Source: Pantoea phytobeneficialis (lineage in GTDB: Bacteria; Pseudomonadota; Gammaproteobacteria; Enterobacterales; Enterobacteriaceae). From it: a stretch of DNA of 64,000 nt. Shown here in pieces: positions 26,678 to 35,923 of this stretch. The stretch lies in NCBI RefSeq assembly GCF_009728735.1, contig NZ_CP024636.1:3537515-3601514 (forward strand). The letters are read 5' to 3'. The notes below the pieces were generated by a model. That model worked only from the letters and a program-made list of their open reading frames with translations. It was not told where the DNA came from and did not search any database. The translations under genes were made by a program, and so were the position numbers. Each line of letters starts with the position of its first letter. The stretch's first letter is position 1.

Positions 26678-28009
26678 ATGCCAGGTCCGTTTGTAGTACC
26701 CGTGCACGGCGATGTGACATTACCGGAAAAAGTCGATGTGGTGGTGATTGGCGGCGGCATTATTGGCTGCGCTACCGCGCTGGAAATTGCTGAGCAGGGC
26801 GTCAGTGTCGCACTGTGCGAAAAGGGCGGCATTGGTCATGAGCAGTCAAGCCGCAACTGGGGATGGGTGCGACTGGCACGGCGTGATCCGCGTGAAGTGC
26901 CGCTGATGGCTGAATCGCTGCGACTCTGGCAGCAACTGGATCAGCGTTTACAGGCGGATACCGGTTATCGGCGTGCAGGCATCACCTTTAACTGTGCTAA
27001 CGACCAGGAATTCAGTGAACTGCAAAACTGGTCGCGCCATATGGATGGCACCGGCTTTCGTGCTGAGATGCTGGATCGTGACGGGGTCGCGAAACTGTTT
27101 CCCGGCCATAAAGTGCAGGGCGTTGGTGCACTCTACACCCCGGATGATGGCCGCGCCGAGCCGCAGAAAGCGGCCCCGGCCATTGCCGAAGCGGCGCGTC
27201 GCCACGGCGCTCATATTCTGACGGAGTGCGCGGTGCGCGGCATTGAAACCAGCGGTGGGCGGATTTCCGGGGTGGTAACCGAACGCGGTGCCATCGCCTG
27301 CCAGACGGTGGTGCTGGCAGGAGGCGCCTGGTCCAGTTTGATGGCACAACGTTTTGGCCTTTTTCTGCCGCAGCTCAAGGTATTAAACAGCGTGGTGCGC
27401 ACTGAGCCACTACCCGGTGGCCCGGAAGCGGCATTCTGGACACGCGATTTTGCCATTCGCAAACGTCAGGACGGCGGCTACTCCATCGCCTCCGGTCATG
27501 AAAGTGAAGTGGATATTGTGCCGGACAGCTTCCGCTTTGCGCGTAACTTCCTGCCTGCGCTGCGCCATGAATGGGGTTCGTTGCGGCTGCGGCTGACCGG
27601 ACGTTTCTATGACGAGTGGCGGATGGCACGCCACTGGCATCTGGATGAACCCAGCCCGTTTGAGTACTGCCGCGTACTGGACCTGCCGCCGTCGAAAAAA
27701 CTCACCAATAACGTGCTGGAGCAACTGAAGCAGCAACTGCCGGCGCTGGCCGGACTGAAGGTGGCGCAACGCTGGGGCGGATGCATCGATGTGCTGCCCG
27801 ACGCCATTCCGGTAATTTCCCATGTTGACCGCTATCCCGGCCTGGTGATGGCGACCGGCTTCTCGGGTCACGGCTTTGGCATTGGTCCGGGAGCCGGGCG
27901 TCTCACCGCCGATCTGGTGCTGAACCGCACGCCGGTGGTGGACCCGAAAGCGTTCCGTTTTTCACGTTTCACTGATGGTTCGAAGATTGAAATTATGACC
28001 GGCTACTAA
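26678..28009 (+). CDS. FAD-dependent oxidoreductase (D-amino acid oxidase/GlpO fold)
   Basis: 443 residues. DAO-fold flavoprotein. The N-terminal dinucleotide-binding motif is VDVVVIGGGIIGCATALEIA near residue 20, followed by the SSRNWGWVR block where covalent or tight FAD contacts occur in sarcosine-oxidase-like enzymes, and the C-terminal MATGFSGHGFGIGPGAGR. It probably oxidises a C-N bond in an amino acid, opine or amine imported by the neighbouring transporter. The ATG at 26678 is preferred over a GTG four codons upstream. It lies 51 bases before the binding-protein gene. Confidence 0.8.
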   Translation: MPGPFVVPVHGDVTLPEKVDVVVIGGGIIGCATALEIAEQGVSVALCEKGGIGHEQSSRNWGWVRLARRDPREVPLMAESLRLWQQLDQRLQADTGYRRAGITFNCANDQEFSELQNWSRHMDGTGFRAEMLDRDGVAKLFPGHKVQGVGALYTPDDGRAEPQKAAPAIAEAARRHGAHILTECAVRGIETSGGRISGVVTERGAIACQTVVLAGGAWSSLMAQRFGLFLPQLKVLNSVVRTEPLPGGPEAAFWTRDFAIRKRQDGGYSIASGHESEVDIVPDSFRFARNFLPALRHEWGSLRLRLTGRFYDEWRMARHWHLDEPSPFEYCRVLDLPPSKKLTNNVLEQLKQQLPALAGLKVAQRWGGCIDVLPDAIPVISHVDRYPGLVMATGFSGHGFGIGPGAGRLTADLVLNRTPVVDPKAFRFSRFTDGSKIEIMTGY

Positions 28010-28060
28010 CTCTGATTGCCGCTGCGCGGCGTTGTGTTTCTGTTCACCTGAGGAAAAACG

Positions 28061-29743
28061 ATGAGTGATAAGTTTGCAGATTCCCTGCCAAAAATTTCCC
28101 GTCGGCAGGCGCTGGTGTATCTGGCCTCCGGCACCGCCGCGATGGCGCTGCCAGGGCTGTTTGGCAGCAATGTCGCACGCGCGGCGATGACCGGAGCAGC
28201 CGGTAGCGGTGGACAGATGGTGGTCGGATTCTCGCAGGAACCGACGGTGTTCAACCCGTTGATGCCGCATATCGAGGTGGATGACGGTCTGCATTTCAGC
28301 CTGTTTGATCCGCTGTTCGGCGTTGATGAGAAAGGTAACTTCACCCCGGCACTGGCGACCGAAGTGCCAACCCAGGCTAATGGCGGCATCTCTGCCGATG
28401 GGCTGAATTTTCATCTCAAACTGCGCGATGGCGTGAAGTGGCACGATGGCCAGCCGTTCACTGCGGAAGACGTGAAGTTCACCCTTGAGTTGCTGGTGGA
28501 CCCGAATTTCCGCAGCTGGAGCCGTTCCGGACATGAACTGGTGCGTGATATCACCATTGTCTCACCGACTGAAATCAAATGGCGGATGGAGAAACCCTAT
28601 TCGCCTTACACCTCGATCCTCGCCGCCACCTTTATCATTCCCAAACACGGCTTTGCCAACGTGCAGGACAAAAACACCGCGCCGTTTAACAGCGCGCCGA
28701 TTGGCACCGGACCGTTCAAGTGGCAGCAGCGCGTGCCGGGCGATCATATCGAACTGACCGCTAACAAAGAGTACTACGGTGATGGACCGAAGCTCGACCG
28801 TCTGATTTATAAGTACATCCCGGATCTCAACGTGATGTATACCCAGTTTGTCTCTGGCGATATCGATATCGCCGGGTTGCAGTGGATTTCAGCCGACCAC
28901 TACGACGAGGCGAAAAAATTACCGGGGAAAGTGGTGGACGTATTCCAGAGCGCCACCATTGAGAACTTTGCGTTTAACCTCGCCCGTCCTCAGTTCCAGG
29001 ACCCGGCCGTGCGAGAGGCGTTGTATTACGCCATTGATAAACAAACCATTATTGATGCGCTTTACTACGGACTGCCGAAACCGACCGAAACCTATATGCC
29101 GCGTCAGTCGGCCTATTTCAACGCCTCCCTCCCGGCACACGAATTCAATCTCGACAAGGCCAAAGCCCTGCTGGATAAAGCGGGCTGGAAACCGGGAGCG
29201 GGCGGTATTCGCGAAAAGAATGGCGTCAAACTGTCGTTTACCAACTCCACCACCGCTGGCAACCATCTGCGCGAACAGATGCAGCAGTTTATGCAGCAGA
29301 GCTTCCAGGAGATTGGTGTGGAGATGAAGATTTCCAACCTGCCACCGGCGGTGATGTGGGGGGATTACTGGATGCTGTCGAAGTTTGACAGCGCCATTGT
29401 CGGCCTGAATTACCTCACCGGCTCTGATCCCGATACTGCCACGTATATGCGTTCTGATGCCATCCCGGCGCAGGGGGGCGCGGGGCAGAATGTGTTCCAG
29501 TACAAAAATCCCGAAGTGGACAAACTGCTGGCGCAGGGCAGTGCCGAGTTCGCGCCGGAGCAACGCAAAGCGGCTTACCTGCAAATCCAGTCGCTGGTGC
29601 GGAAGGACATGCCATTCCTGACGCTGTTCAGCTTTGCCAACGTGCGCGGGCACAAAGAGGGCGCGGAGAATATCACGCCCAACATCAACGTGCGTATCGA
29701 TAGCTGGAACGCCAACACCTGGTACTGGGATAAGAAAGCCTGA
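28061..29743 (+). CDS. dipeptide/opine-type ABC substrate-binding protein, Tat signal
   Basis: 560 residues. SBP_bac_5 family. The N-terminus carries a twin-arginine-like signal (SRRQALVYLASG, then a hydrophobic run and ARAA), unusual because most DppA-like proteins use Sec. Family blocks: LKLRDGVKWHDGQPFTAEDV near residue 125 and FNLARPQFQDPAVREALYYAID near 305. It supplies substrate to the two permeases encoded directly downstream. GAGGA lies 8 bases before the ATG. Confidence 0.87.
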   Translation: MSDKFADSLPKISRRQALVYLASGTAAMALPGLFGSNVARAAMTGAAGSGGQMVVGFSQEPTVFNPLMPHIEVDDGLHFSLFDPLFGVDEKGNFTPALATEVPTQANGGISADGLNFHLKLRDGVKWHDGQPFTAEDVKFTLELLVDPNFRSWSRSGHELVRDITIVSPTEIKWRMEKPYSPYTSILAATFIIPKHGFANVQDKNTAPFNSAPIGTGPFKWQQRVPGDHIELTANKEYYGDGPKLDRLIYKYIPDLNVMYTQFVSGDIDIAGLQWISADHYDEAKKLPGKVVDVFQSATIENFAFNLARPQFQDPAVREALYYAIDKQTIIDALYYGLPKPTETYMPRQSAYFNASLPAHEFNLDKAKALLDKAGWKPGAGGIREKNGVKLSFTNSTTAGNHLREQMQQFMQQSFQEIGVEMKISNLPPAVMWGDYWMLSKFDSAIVGLNYLTGSDPDTATYMRSDAIPAQGGAGQNVFQYKNPEVDKLLAQGSAEFAPEQRKAAYLQIQSLVRKDMPFLTLFSFANVRGHKEGAENITPNINVRIDSWNANTWYWDKKA

Positions 29744-29798
29744 TTCCATTCACAACGTGCGTGACGGGCAGGAAGCCGTCACGCCGGGGAGGAGAGCC

Positions 29799-30749
29799 GT
29801 GGGCGCATTTCTGTTACGACGTTGCGGTCAAAGCATCATTTTGTTGTTCCTGGTATCCATTATCGGTTTCGCTGCCCTCAATCTGGCACCGGGCGGGCCG
29901 TTGTCGCAATACGCCTTAACACCGGGGATGACCCAGGAGGCGATGCAGCGTATCGCCACACAGATGGGGCTGAACCGACCGTTGCCGGTGCAATATTTCG
30001 ACTGGCTCAGTCATCTGCTGCGCGGTGACTGGGGGCGTTCATATCGCGATGGTCAGCCGGTCCTGAGCATCATTTTTTCGCATCTACCGGCGACGTTGTT
30101 GCTGATGTGCACCTCGATGGTGTTCTCGATCGCCATCGGTGTCTGGATCGGTATTCAGAGCGCCATCAAGCGCGATAGCCCGTTTGATCGCTTTGCCACT
30201 ATGGGCGCGATGGTGGCGCTGTCGATTCCGACCTTCTGGTTCGGGCTGGTGGCGATCTACTTCTTTGCCCTGAAGCTGCAATGGCTGCCCGCCGGGAATA
30301 TGTACACGGTGGGCGATGGTTCGCTGCTGGATGTGCTGCGCCATCTGGTGTTGCCGGTGCTGGTGCTGACCTTTGTTGATGTGGCGATCTGGAGTCGTTA
30401 TATGCGCACCGCCACGCTGGAAGTGATCAATCAGGATTTCATCAAAACCGCGCGGGCCAAAGGGGTGCCGCCACGTCGCGTGCTGCTGAAGCATGTGGTA
30501 GGCAATGCGCTGTTACCGATGATCACCCTCGCCGGGATGCAGCTGCCGACCATTCTGGGCGGCGCGCTGGTGGCGGAGACGGTGTTTACCTGGCCGGGCA
30601 TGGGGCGTCTGTTTCTCGATAGCCTTGGCTACAGCGATTATCCGGTGGTCATGGGGCTGCTGATGTGCTCGGCGATTCTGGTGCTGATTGGCAACCTGCT
30701 GGCGGATGTGATCACTGCGCTGGTCGATCCGCGTATTCGTCCCGCTTAA
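29799..30749 (+). CDS. dipeptide/opine-type ABC permease, DppB-like
   Basis: 316 residues. Inner-membrane permease of the DppB/OppB family: N-terminal helix IILLFLVSIIGFAALNLAPGGP, the LNRPLPVQYFDWL block, and the coupling motif ARAKGVPPRRVLLKHVVGNAL near residue 220. The start is a GTG at 29799 with GGGGAGGAG about 6 bases upstream; upstream in-frame ATGs fall inside the binding-protein gene. It is followed by the second permease after 9 bases. Confidence 0.88.
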   Translation: MGAFLLRRCGQSIILLFLVSIIGFAALNLAPGGPLSQYALTPGMTQEAMQRIATQMGLNRPLPVQYFDWLSHLLRGDWGRSYRDGQPVLSIIFSHLPATLLLMCTSMVFSIAIGVWIGIQSAIKRDSPFDRFATMGAMVALSIPTFWFGLVAIYFFALKLQWLPAGNMYTVGDGSLLDVLRHLVLPVLVLTFVDVAIWSRYMRTATLEVINQDFIKTARAKGVPPRRVLLKHVVGNALLPMITLAGMQLPTILGGALVAETVFTWPGMGRLFLDSLGYSDYPVVMGLLMCSAILVLIGNLLADVITALVDPRIRPA

Positions 30750-30758
30750 GGAGGCAAG

Positions 30759-31643
30759 ATGGCATCTTCTGTGATTACGCCGCCGGTAACGCCTGTGCGC
30801 TGGCTACGCAACCGCACCTTACAACGCTTTGTGCGCCATAAACTGGCCTGCGCCAGCTTGTTGCTGATTATCCTGATGGCGCTGGCCTGCGCGTTTGGCC
30901 CGTCGCTGCTGCCGTTTGATGACTTGCATATTGACCTGCGTGCACGCTTCGCACCGCCGTTGACTGGCTGGCACTGGCTCGGTACCGATCCGCTCGGGCG
31001 TGATTTGCTGGCGCGCCTGTTGATGGCCGGGCGTATTTCGCTGCTGGTGGGTTTCTTTGCCATGGTGCTGAGCATCATGCTCGGAACCCTGGTCGGCATT
31101 GTGGCCGGCTACTACGGTGGTCGTGTCGGTGCCGTGCTGATGCGTATCGTCGATGCCTTTCTGGCCTTTCCCAGCGTGTTTCTGTTGCTGGCGCTGGCGG
31201 CGTTTATCAAGCCCGATCCGGCAATGATCACGGTGATTATCGCCGTCACCAGTTGGATGGAAGTAGCGCGTATCGTTGAGGCCGAGGTGCGCTCGTTGCG
31301 TGAACGTGAATACATCCTGGCGGCACGGATGCTGGGGCTTTCCGGCCGCTGGATTATGTTCCGTGAGCTGCTGCCGAATGTGGTCGGGCCGATTATCGTG
31401 GCAGCCACGCTGACGGTGGCGCGCGCCATCCTGCTGGAAGCCTATATCAGCTTTCTCGGTTACGGTATCCAGCCGCCGTTGCCCAGTTGGGGCAATATGC
31501 TGAACGGCGCGCAGCAGTATCTGATCCGTGCGCCCTGGCTGGCGCTGGTGCCGGGCATCGCCATTACGCTGGCGGTGACCTGCTTTAACTTCATTGGTGA
31601 TGGGCTGCGCGATGCGCTGGACGCCCGCAGCGACAAAGAGTGA
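30759..31643 (+). CDS. dipeptide/opine-type ABC permease, DppC-like
   Basis: 294 residues. Partner permease with the DppC signature LGTDPLGRDLLARLL near residue 70, the coupling motif AARMLGLSGRWIMFRELLPN near 190, and the final GDGLRDALDAR. AAGGAGG precedes the ATG. It is 11 bases before the last gene of the operon. Confidence 0.89.
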   Translation: MASSVITPPVTPVRWLRNRTLQRFVRHKLACASLLLIILMALACAFGPSLLPFDDLHIDLRARFAPPLTGWHWLGTDPLGRDLLARLLMAGRISLLVGFFAMVLSIMLGTLVGIVAGYYGGRVGAVLMRIVDAFLAFPSVFLLLALAAFIKPDPAMITVIIAVTSWMEVARIVEAEVRSLREREYILAARMLGLSGRWIMFRELLPNVVGPIIVAATLTVARAILLEAYISFLGYGIQPPLPSWGNMLNGAQQYLIRAPWLALVPGIAITLAVTCFNFIGDGLRDALDARSDKE

Positions 31644-31654
31644 GGTGATGCGCA

Positions 31655-32977
31655 ATGGCCCGATTCTCCCCGTTCGAAGATTCGTTGTGGTTTGCCACGG
31701 CGGCACCCGCGCCTGACTTGCCCTCCTTGCAGGGAGAACATCGCGCGGATGTCTGCATCGTGGGTGGTGGTTATACCGGGCTGACCACCGCGCTGACGCT
31801 GGCAAAACAAGGCGTGAAGGTCATGCTGCTGGAAGCTCAGCAGGCGGGATTTGGTGGCTCCGGGCGCAATGCCGGGCACTGCACCCCAACGTTTACCCAT
31901 TTCTCGCTGCCGGAACTGCGTCGCTTGCTGGGGGAGCCCTGGGCTGAGCGGTTAATCAGACGCCAGACCCAGGCCAATCACCAGGTCAGCGCGATGATCC
32001 GCGATTATCACATTGATTGTGAATGGCAACAGAACGGCTATCTCCAGGCGGCGGCGCGACCGGGTGCGATGAAGTTGATTGAGGAAAAAGCGCGTCAGTA
32101 CAACGCGGTTGGGGCGCATACCGAAGCGGTGGATGCGGCGCAGGCGGAGCGCATCAGCGGCAGTCCGCGTTTTTATGGTGGCTGGTTTCATCATGAAGGG
32201 GGACATCTTAATCCGCTCGGCTATGCGCGTGGTCTGGCGCGGGCCGTGGGGCAGGAGGGCGGCGAAGTTTACTGTGCCTCTCCGGTTAGCGAGGTGAAAA
32301 AGCAGGGAACAGCCTGGCAGGTGATCACACCACAAGGTCATGTGCTGGCAGATAAAGTGATTTTCGCCACCGGGGCGTACACCGTGGCCGGCTGGCCACA
32401 ACTGGAACAGAGTTTTCGCATCATGCGGGTGTTTGTCGCCGCCACTCAGCCACTGGATGCGGCACTGCGCAGCAAGGTATTGCCACTAAACACCACTATT
32501 CATGACGGTCGTGGTGATATCTATGTCTACAAATATAACCAGCAAGGGCGCATCGTCGCCTCAATGTTCCCGATGGGGCGGCGTGGGCGCGAGATGAATT
32601 ATACCCATCAGGTGATGAGCGATCGCCTGTGCTGGCTGCATCCGGCCATCGGGCAGCCGCTGCGCTGGGACTATTTCTGGTACGGCGAGCTCGATATGCA
32701 GCAACGAACCATTCCGCGTTTATATCAACTGGCACCCGGCGTCGTGGCGCTGACGGGCCTCTCCGGGCGTGGCGTACCGACCGGCAGTATGCTCGGCGGC
32801 ATTCTGGCGGAGTGGGCGCTGGACATGCCCGCGAGCGAGTTGGCACTGAAGATTGAACCGTTGCATAAAGCGCCGTTCTGGATGGGTTTTGGCCCGCAAT
32901 TGACGTTGCGTTATTACCGCGCGCGGGACTGGCTGCGTTGTCGTATCGAAGGTGCTGCGCTGCCCCCGCATGCCTGA
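31655..32977 (+). CDS. FAD-dependent oxidoreductase (PuuB/DAO-like)
   Basis: 440 residues. Second DAO-fold enzyme of the operon, close in style to gamma-glutamylputrescine oxidase PuuB: N-terminal DSLWFATA, FAD motif ADVCIVGGGYTGLTTALTLA near residue 30, and the GGSGRNAGHCTP block near 65. It probably oxidises an amine or secondary amine brought in by the transporter. Unlike the first oxidase (26678-28009) it has the Trp/Phe-rich N-terminus seen in PuuB relatives, so the two may act on different bonds or enantiomers (inference). The preceding permease gene ends 11 bases upstream. Confidence 0.82.
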   Translation: MARFSPFEDSLWFATAAPAPDLPSLQGEHRADVCIVGGGYTGLTTALTLAKQGVKVMLLEAQQAGFGGSGRNAGHCTPTFTHFSLPELRRLLGEPWAERLIRRQTQANHQVSAMIRDYHIDCEWQQNGYLQAAARPGAMKLIEEKARQYNAVGAHTEAVDAAQAERISGSPRFYGGWFHHEGGHLNPLGYARGLARAVGQEGGEVYCASPVSEVKKQGTAWQVITPQGHVLADKVIFATGAYTVAGWPQLEQSFRIMRVFVAATQPLDAALRSKVLPLNTTIHDGRGDIYVYKYNQQGRIVASMFPMGRRGREMNYTHQVMSDRLCWLHPAIGQPLRWDYFWYGELDMQQRTIPRLYQLAPGVVALTGLSGRGVPTGSMLGGILAEWALDMPASELALKIEPLHKAPFWMGFGPQLTLRYYRARDWLRCRIEGAALPPHA

Positions 32978-33079
32978 CGTTATATGCAATTTGTAGCATT
33001 GAAGCGCAGAACTTCTTGTTTTGGTTATATGGCGGATTGCGCTTAACTGACAGGGTCAAACATTTCTGGAGAACTGCCG

Positions 33080-33247
33080 ATGAAAAAGTTACTGCTACAG
33101 TGGTTTAATCGCCTGGTGGAGCCACAGTCTGCCGGGGTCGAACAAGACGAGGTGGATTTCAGTAAACATATTGAGCTGCTGATCCCGGTAAGCCAACTGT
33201 ATGGTATTGAATTTCATCCGACGGTTTACCGTTACTATGAAAGATGA
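33080..33247 (+). CDS. small protein of 55 residues, unknown function
   Basis: ATG at 33080 with GGAG 8 bases upstream, TGA at 33245-33247. The protein starts MKKLLLQWFNRLVEPQ and ends HPTVYRYYER. It is not a membrane protein and has no Cys. Codon use resembles the host genes. A paired family B repeat followed by ten T residues lies 20 bases downstream and would act as its terminator, which supports a real transcription unit. I do not recognise the family. Confidence 0.55.
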   Translation: MKKLLLQWFNRLVEPQSAGVEQDEVDFSKHIELLIPVSQLYGIEFHPTVYRYYER

Positions 33248-33267
33248 ATGCTTCCATCTGTTATGAC

Positions 33268-33336
33268 GCGCGATAAATCGCGCCGCTACGTATCGCTCGA
33301 AACCGTAGCGGCGCGATTTATCGCGCTTTTTTTTTT
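33268..33336 (+). repeat. Family B palindromic repeat pair with T tract
   Basis: GCGCGATAAATCGCGCCGC... (33268-33289) and its inverse GTAGCGGCGCGATTTATC... (33305-33326) form a long hairpin followed by a T tract at 33327-33336, so it works as a strong terminator on the plus strand. Related copies: 35858-35885, 36598-36619, 44688-44745 and 52126-52196. Confidence 0.85.
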
Positions 33337-33572
33337 GCCCATTTCTGACGAATTTATGCACATTGTTTAAATAATTCTTACAAACCCTCCTCACTTCCTT
33401 CAATTGTATTGAATTCGTAATGTTAGCGTAAAGAAATGTGTTTCCTTACCGTTGCGCTCATGCAAAAATACGAAAGTAAATGATAACCATTCTTCTTATC
33501 ATTTGAGGTGCGGGCCATTTTGTACGGCCCGTTGTGCGCGTCAATAACTACAACGAACCCACACTTTTCAAA
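33337..33572 (+). promoter_or_regulatory. fiu promoter region with Fur-box-like site
   Basis: GTAAATGATAACCATTCTT at 33476-33494 fits the 19-base Fur consensus at about 14 positions, and an overlapping TTATCATT continues to 33503. A small GGGCC/GGCCC hairpin follows at 33508-33526. This predicts iron repression of the receptor gene. Confidence 0.6.
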
Positions 33573-35852
33573 ATGGATAAAAATCGCAACCTGCCATTTG
33601 GCAGCTTTAACTCGCTGACCTTGTTTACCGGGCTGTGCATCGGGATCTCGCCAGCCGCCGCGCTGGCCGCTGACAACACCACCAAAAAGAACGACGATAC
33701 CCTGGTGGTGGAGGCACAAACGCCTTCACTCTATTCTCCTGGCGTATCCGCCGATCCTAAATTTACCCAACCGCTGGTGGATACCACCCGTACCATCACG
33801 GTGATCCCTGACCAGGTGATTAAAGATCAGGGTGTGAATAACCTGACTGATGCACTGAAAAACGTTCCGGGTGTCGGGGCGTTTTATGCCGGGGAGAACG
33901 GCAGTTCATCGACCGGCGATGCGGTGTATATGCGTGGCATGGATACCTCCAACAGCATCTACGTTGACGGTATCCGTGATATTGGCAGCGTGACGCGCGA
34001 TACCTTTAACACCGAGCAGGTGGAAGTGATCAAAGGCCCGTCAGGCACCGACTATGGCCGTAGCGCGCCGTCCGGCTCCATCAACATGATCAGCAAACAG
34101 CCGCGCCTTGATACCGGCCTGGATGCGTCGGTCAGCGTGGGTAGCGCCTGGATGCGTCGTGGGACACTGGATTACAACCAGGCGATCAGCGATAACGCTG
34201 CGTTCCGCCTCAATTTAATGGGTGAAAAAACCCATGATGCCGGTCGCGATAATATCCAGAATGAACGTTATGGCGTGGCACCCTCATTGGCGTTTGGCCT
34301 TGATACCTCTACTCGCCTGTACCTCAATTATCTGCACGTTCACCAGAACAACACGCCGGACGGCGGCATTCCGACCATCGGGCTGCCGGGCTACTCTTCG
34401 CCTACCGCAGCGTCCTCAGCGCTGAATACGTCTGGCAAAGTCGCGACCAGTAACTATTACGGCACCGATTCAGATTTCGATAAATCCACCACCGATACGG
34501 TGACCATGCGTTTCGAGCATGACCTGTCGGATAGCACCACCATCCGTAACACCACGCGCTGGTCACGGGTGAAGCAGGAGTATCTGCTGACGGCGGTGAT
34601 GGGCAGCACCATTGGCATGCCGAACCCGAACGATGTCAGCACCTGGACCTGGACGCGTAACGTCAACCTGAAAGACGTCAGTAACCGCATCCTGACCAAC
34701 CAGACCAATATCACCTCGAAGTTCTTTACCGGTTCGGTCGGGCATGATGTCAGCGCCGGGGTAGAGTTTACTCGTGAGAACCAGACCAACTACGGTGTCA
34801 CCCCGATTACCGCACCTGTCGTGAATATCTACCATCCGATCAGCAGCATTTCGCTGGGTGGGTTGAATCGCAACGGTGCTAATGCCAACGGCCAGACCGA
34901 CACCTTTGGTATCTACGCCTTCGATACGCTGGCGATCACCAAAAACTTTGAGCTGAACGGCGGCATTCGTCTCGACAATTATCACACCGATTATGACAGT
35001 GCCACCGCCTGTGGTGGCACCGGACGTGGTGCGCTGGCCTGTCCGGCGGGCGTGGCGACCGGTACGCCGGTTACCACAGTCGATACCGCGAAATCAGGCA
35101 ATCTGGTCAACTGGAAAGCCGGTGCCCTGTATCGTCTGACCGAGCATGGTAACGTCTACGTTAACTACGCGATTTCCCAGCAACCGCCGGGTGGCAGCAA
35201 CTTTGCGCTGGCTGCGGGTGGCACCGGCAATAGCGCCAACCGTACCGATTTCAAACCGCAGAAAGCCAAATCCAGCGAAGTGGGCACCAAGTGGGAAGTG
35301 TTGGATAAACGTTTGCTGTTGAATGCGGCGCTGTTCCGTACCGATATTGAGAACGAAGTGTCCGCCAATGACGATGGCACCTACTCGCAATACGGTAAGA
35401 AACGTGTTGAAGGTTATGAGCTGTCGGCCACCGGCAATATCACCCCGGACTGGCAGGTGATCGCTGGTTATACCCTGCAACATGCTTCTGTAACCGAGGG
35501 CGCCAGCGTGGCGCAGGATGGTTCATCGGCGCTGGCGTATACGCCGAAGCACGCCTTCACCCTGTGGACCAACTATCAGGCCACCGATGCACTGTCAGTG
35601 GGAGCCGGTGCACGTTATGTTGGCAGCCTGCGTCGCGGTAGCGATGGTGCGGTGGGCACGCCAGACCACACCGAAGGATACTGGGTAGCAGACGCGAAGC
35701 TGGGCTATAAGGTGAATAACAACCTTGATTTGCAGCTTAACGTCTACAACGTTTTCGACACCAACTATGTTGCCTCCATCAACAAGAGTGGTTACCGCTA
35801 CCATCCGGGTGAGCCGCGTACCTTCCTGTTGACGGCTAACGTGCATTTCTAA
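33573..35852 (+). CDS. fiu: catecholate siderophore TonB-dependent receptor
   Basis: 759 residues. Outer-membrane receptor importing ferric catecholates with TonB energy. After the signal peptide (LCIGISPAAALAA), a TonB box-like DDTLVVEA is followed by the plug (DALKNVPGVGAFYAGENG; MRGMDTSNSIYVDGIRD) and a long barrel ending in Phe (TFLLTANVHF). It aligns with E. coli Fiu throughout. The ATG at 33573 (MDKNRN) matches the Fiu N-terminus; a GTG at 33534 would add 13 residues, and neither has a clear ribosome site. It is followed by ybiX, the same pairing as in E. coli. Confidence 0.92.
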   Translation: MDKNRNLPFGSFNSLTLFTGLCIGISPAAALAADNTTKKNDDTLVVEAQTPSLYSPGVSADPKFTQPLVDTTRTITVIPDQVIKDQGVNNLTDALKNVPGVGAFYAGENGSSSTGDAVYMRGMDTSNSIYVDGIRDIGSVTRDTFNTEQVEVIKGPSGTDYGRSAPSGSINMISKQPRLDTGLDASVSVGSAWMRRGTLDYNQAISDNAAFRLNLMGEKTHDAGRDNIQNERYGVAPSLAFGLDTSTRLYLNYLHVHQNNTPDGGIPTIGLPGYSSPTAASSALNTSGKVATSNYYGTDSDFDKSTTDTVTMRFEHDLSDSTTIRNTTRWSRVKQEYLLTAVMGSTIGMPNPNDVSTWTWTRNVNLKDVSNRILTNQTNITSKFFTGSVGHDVSAGVEFTRENQTNYGVTPITAPVVNIYHPISSISLGGLNRNGANANGQTDTFGIYAFDTLAITKNFELNGGIRLDNYHTDYDSATACGGTGRGALACPAGVATGTPVTTVDTAKSGNLVNWKAGALYRLTEHGNVYVNYAISQQPPGGSNFALAAGGTGNSANRTDFKPQKAKSSEVGTKWEVLDKRLLLNAALFRTDIENEVSANDDGTYSQYGKKRVEGYELSATGNITPDWQVIAGYTLQHASVTEGASVAQDGSSALAYTPKHAFTLWTNYQATDALSVGAGARYVGSLRRGSDGAVGTPDHTEGYWVADAKLGYKVNNNLDLQLNVYNVFDTNYVASINKSGYRYHPGEPRTFLLTANVHF

Positions 35853-35857
35853 CGGCT

Positions 35858-35885
35858 GTAGCGGCGCGATAAATCGCGCCGCTAC
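35858..35885. repeat. Family B palindromic repeat between fiu and ybiX
   Basis: A near-perfect 28-base palindrome, GTAGCGGCGCGAT followed by its inverse ATCGCGCCGCTAC around a short AA core, beginning 6 bases after the fiu stop. Confidence 0.85.
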
Positions 35886-35923
35886 CTATGTGCTAATCCC
35901 ACGTTTTAAGAGAGAACAACGCG

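Noticed and set aside
30819..31805. Minus-strand frame of 328 codons opposite the DppC-like gene
   Set aside because: Same reason: an antisense shadow with no recognisable domain.
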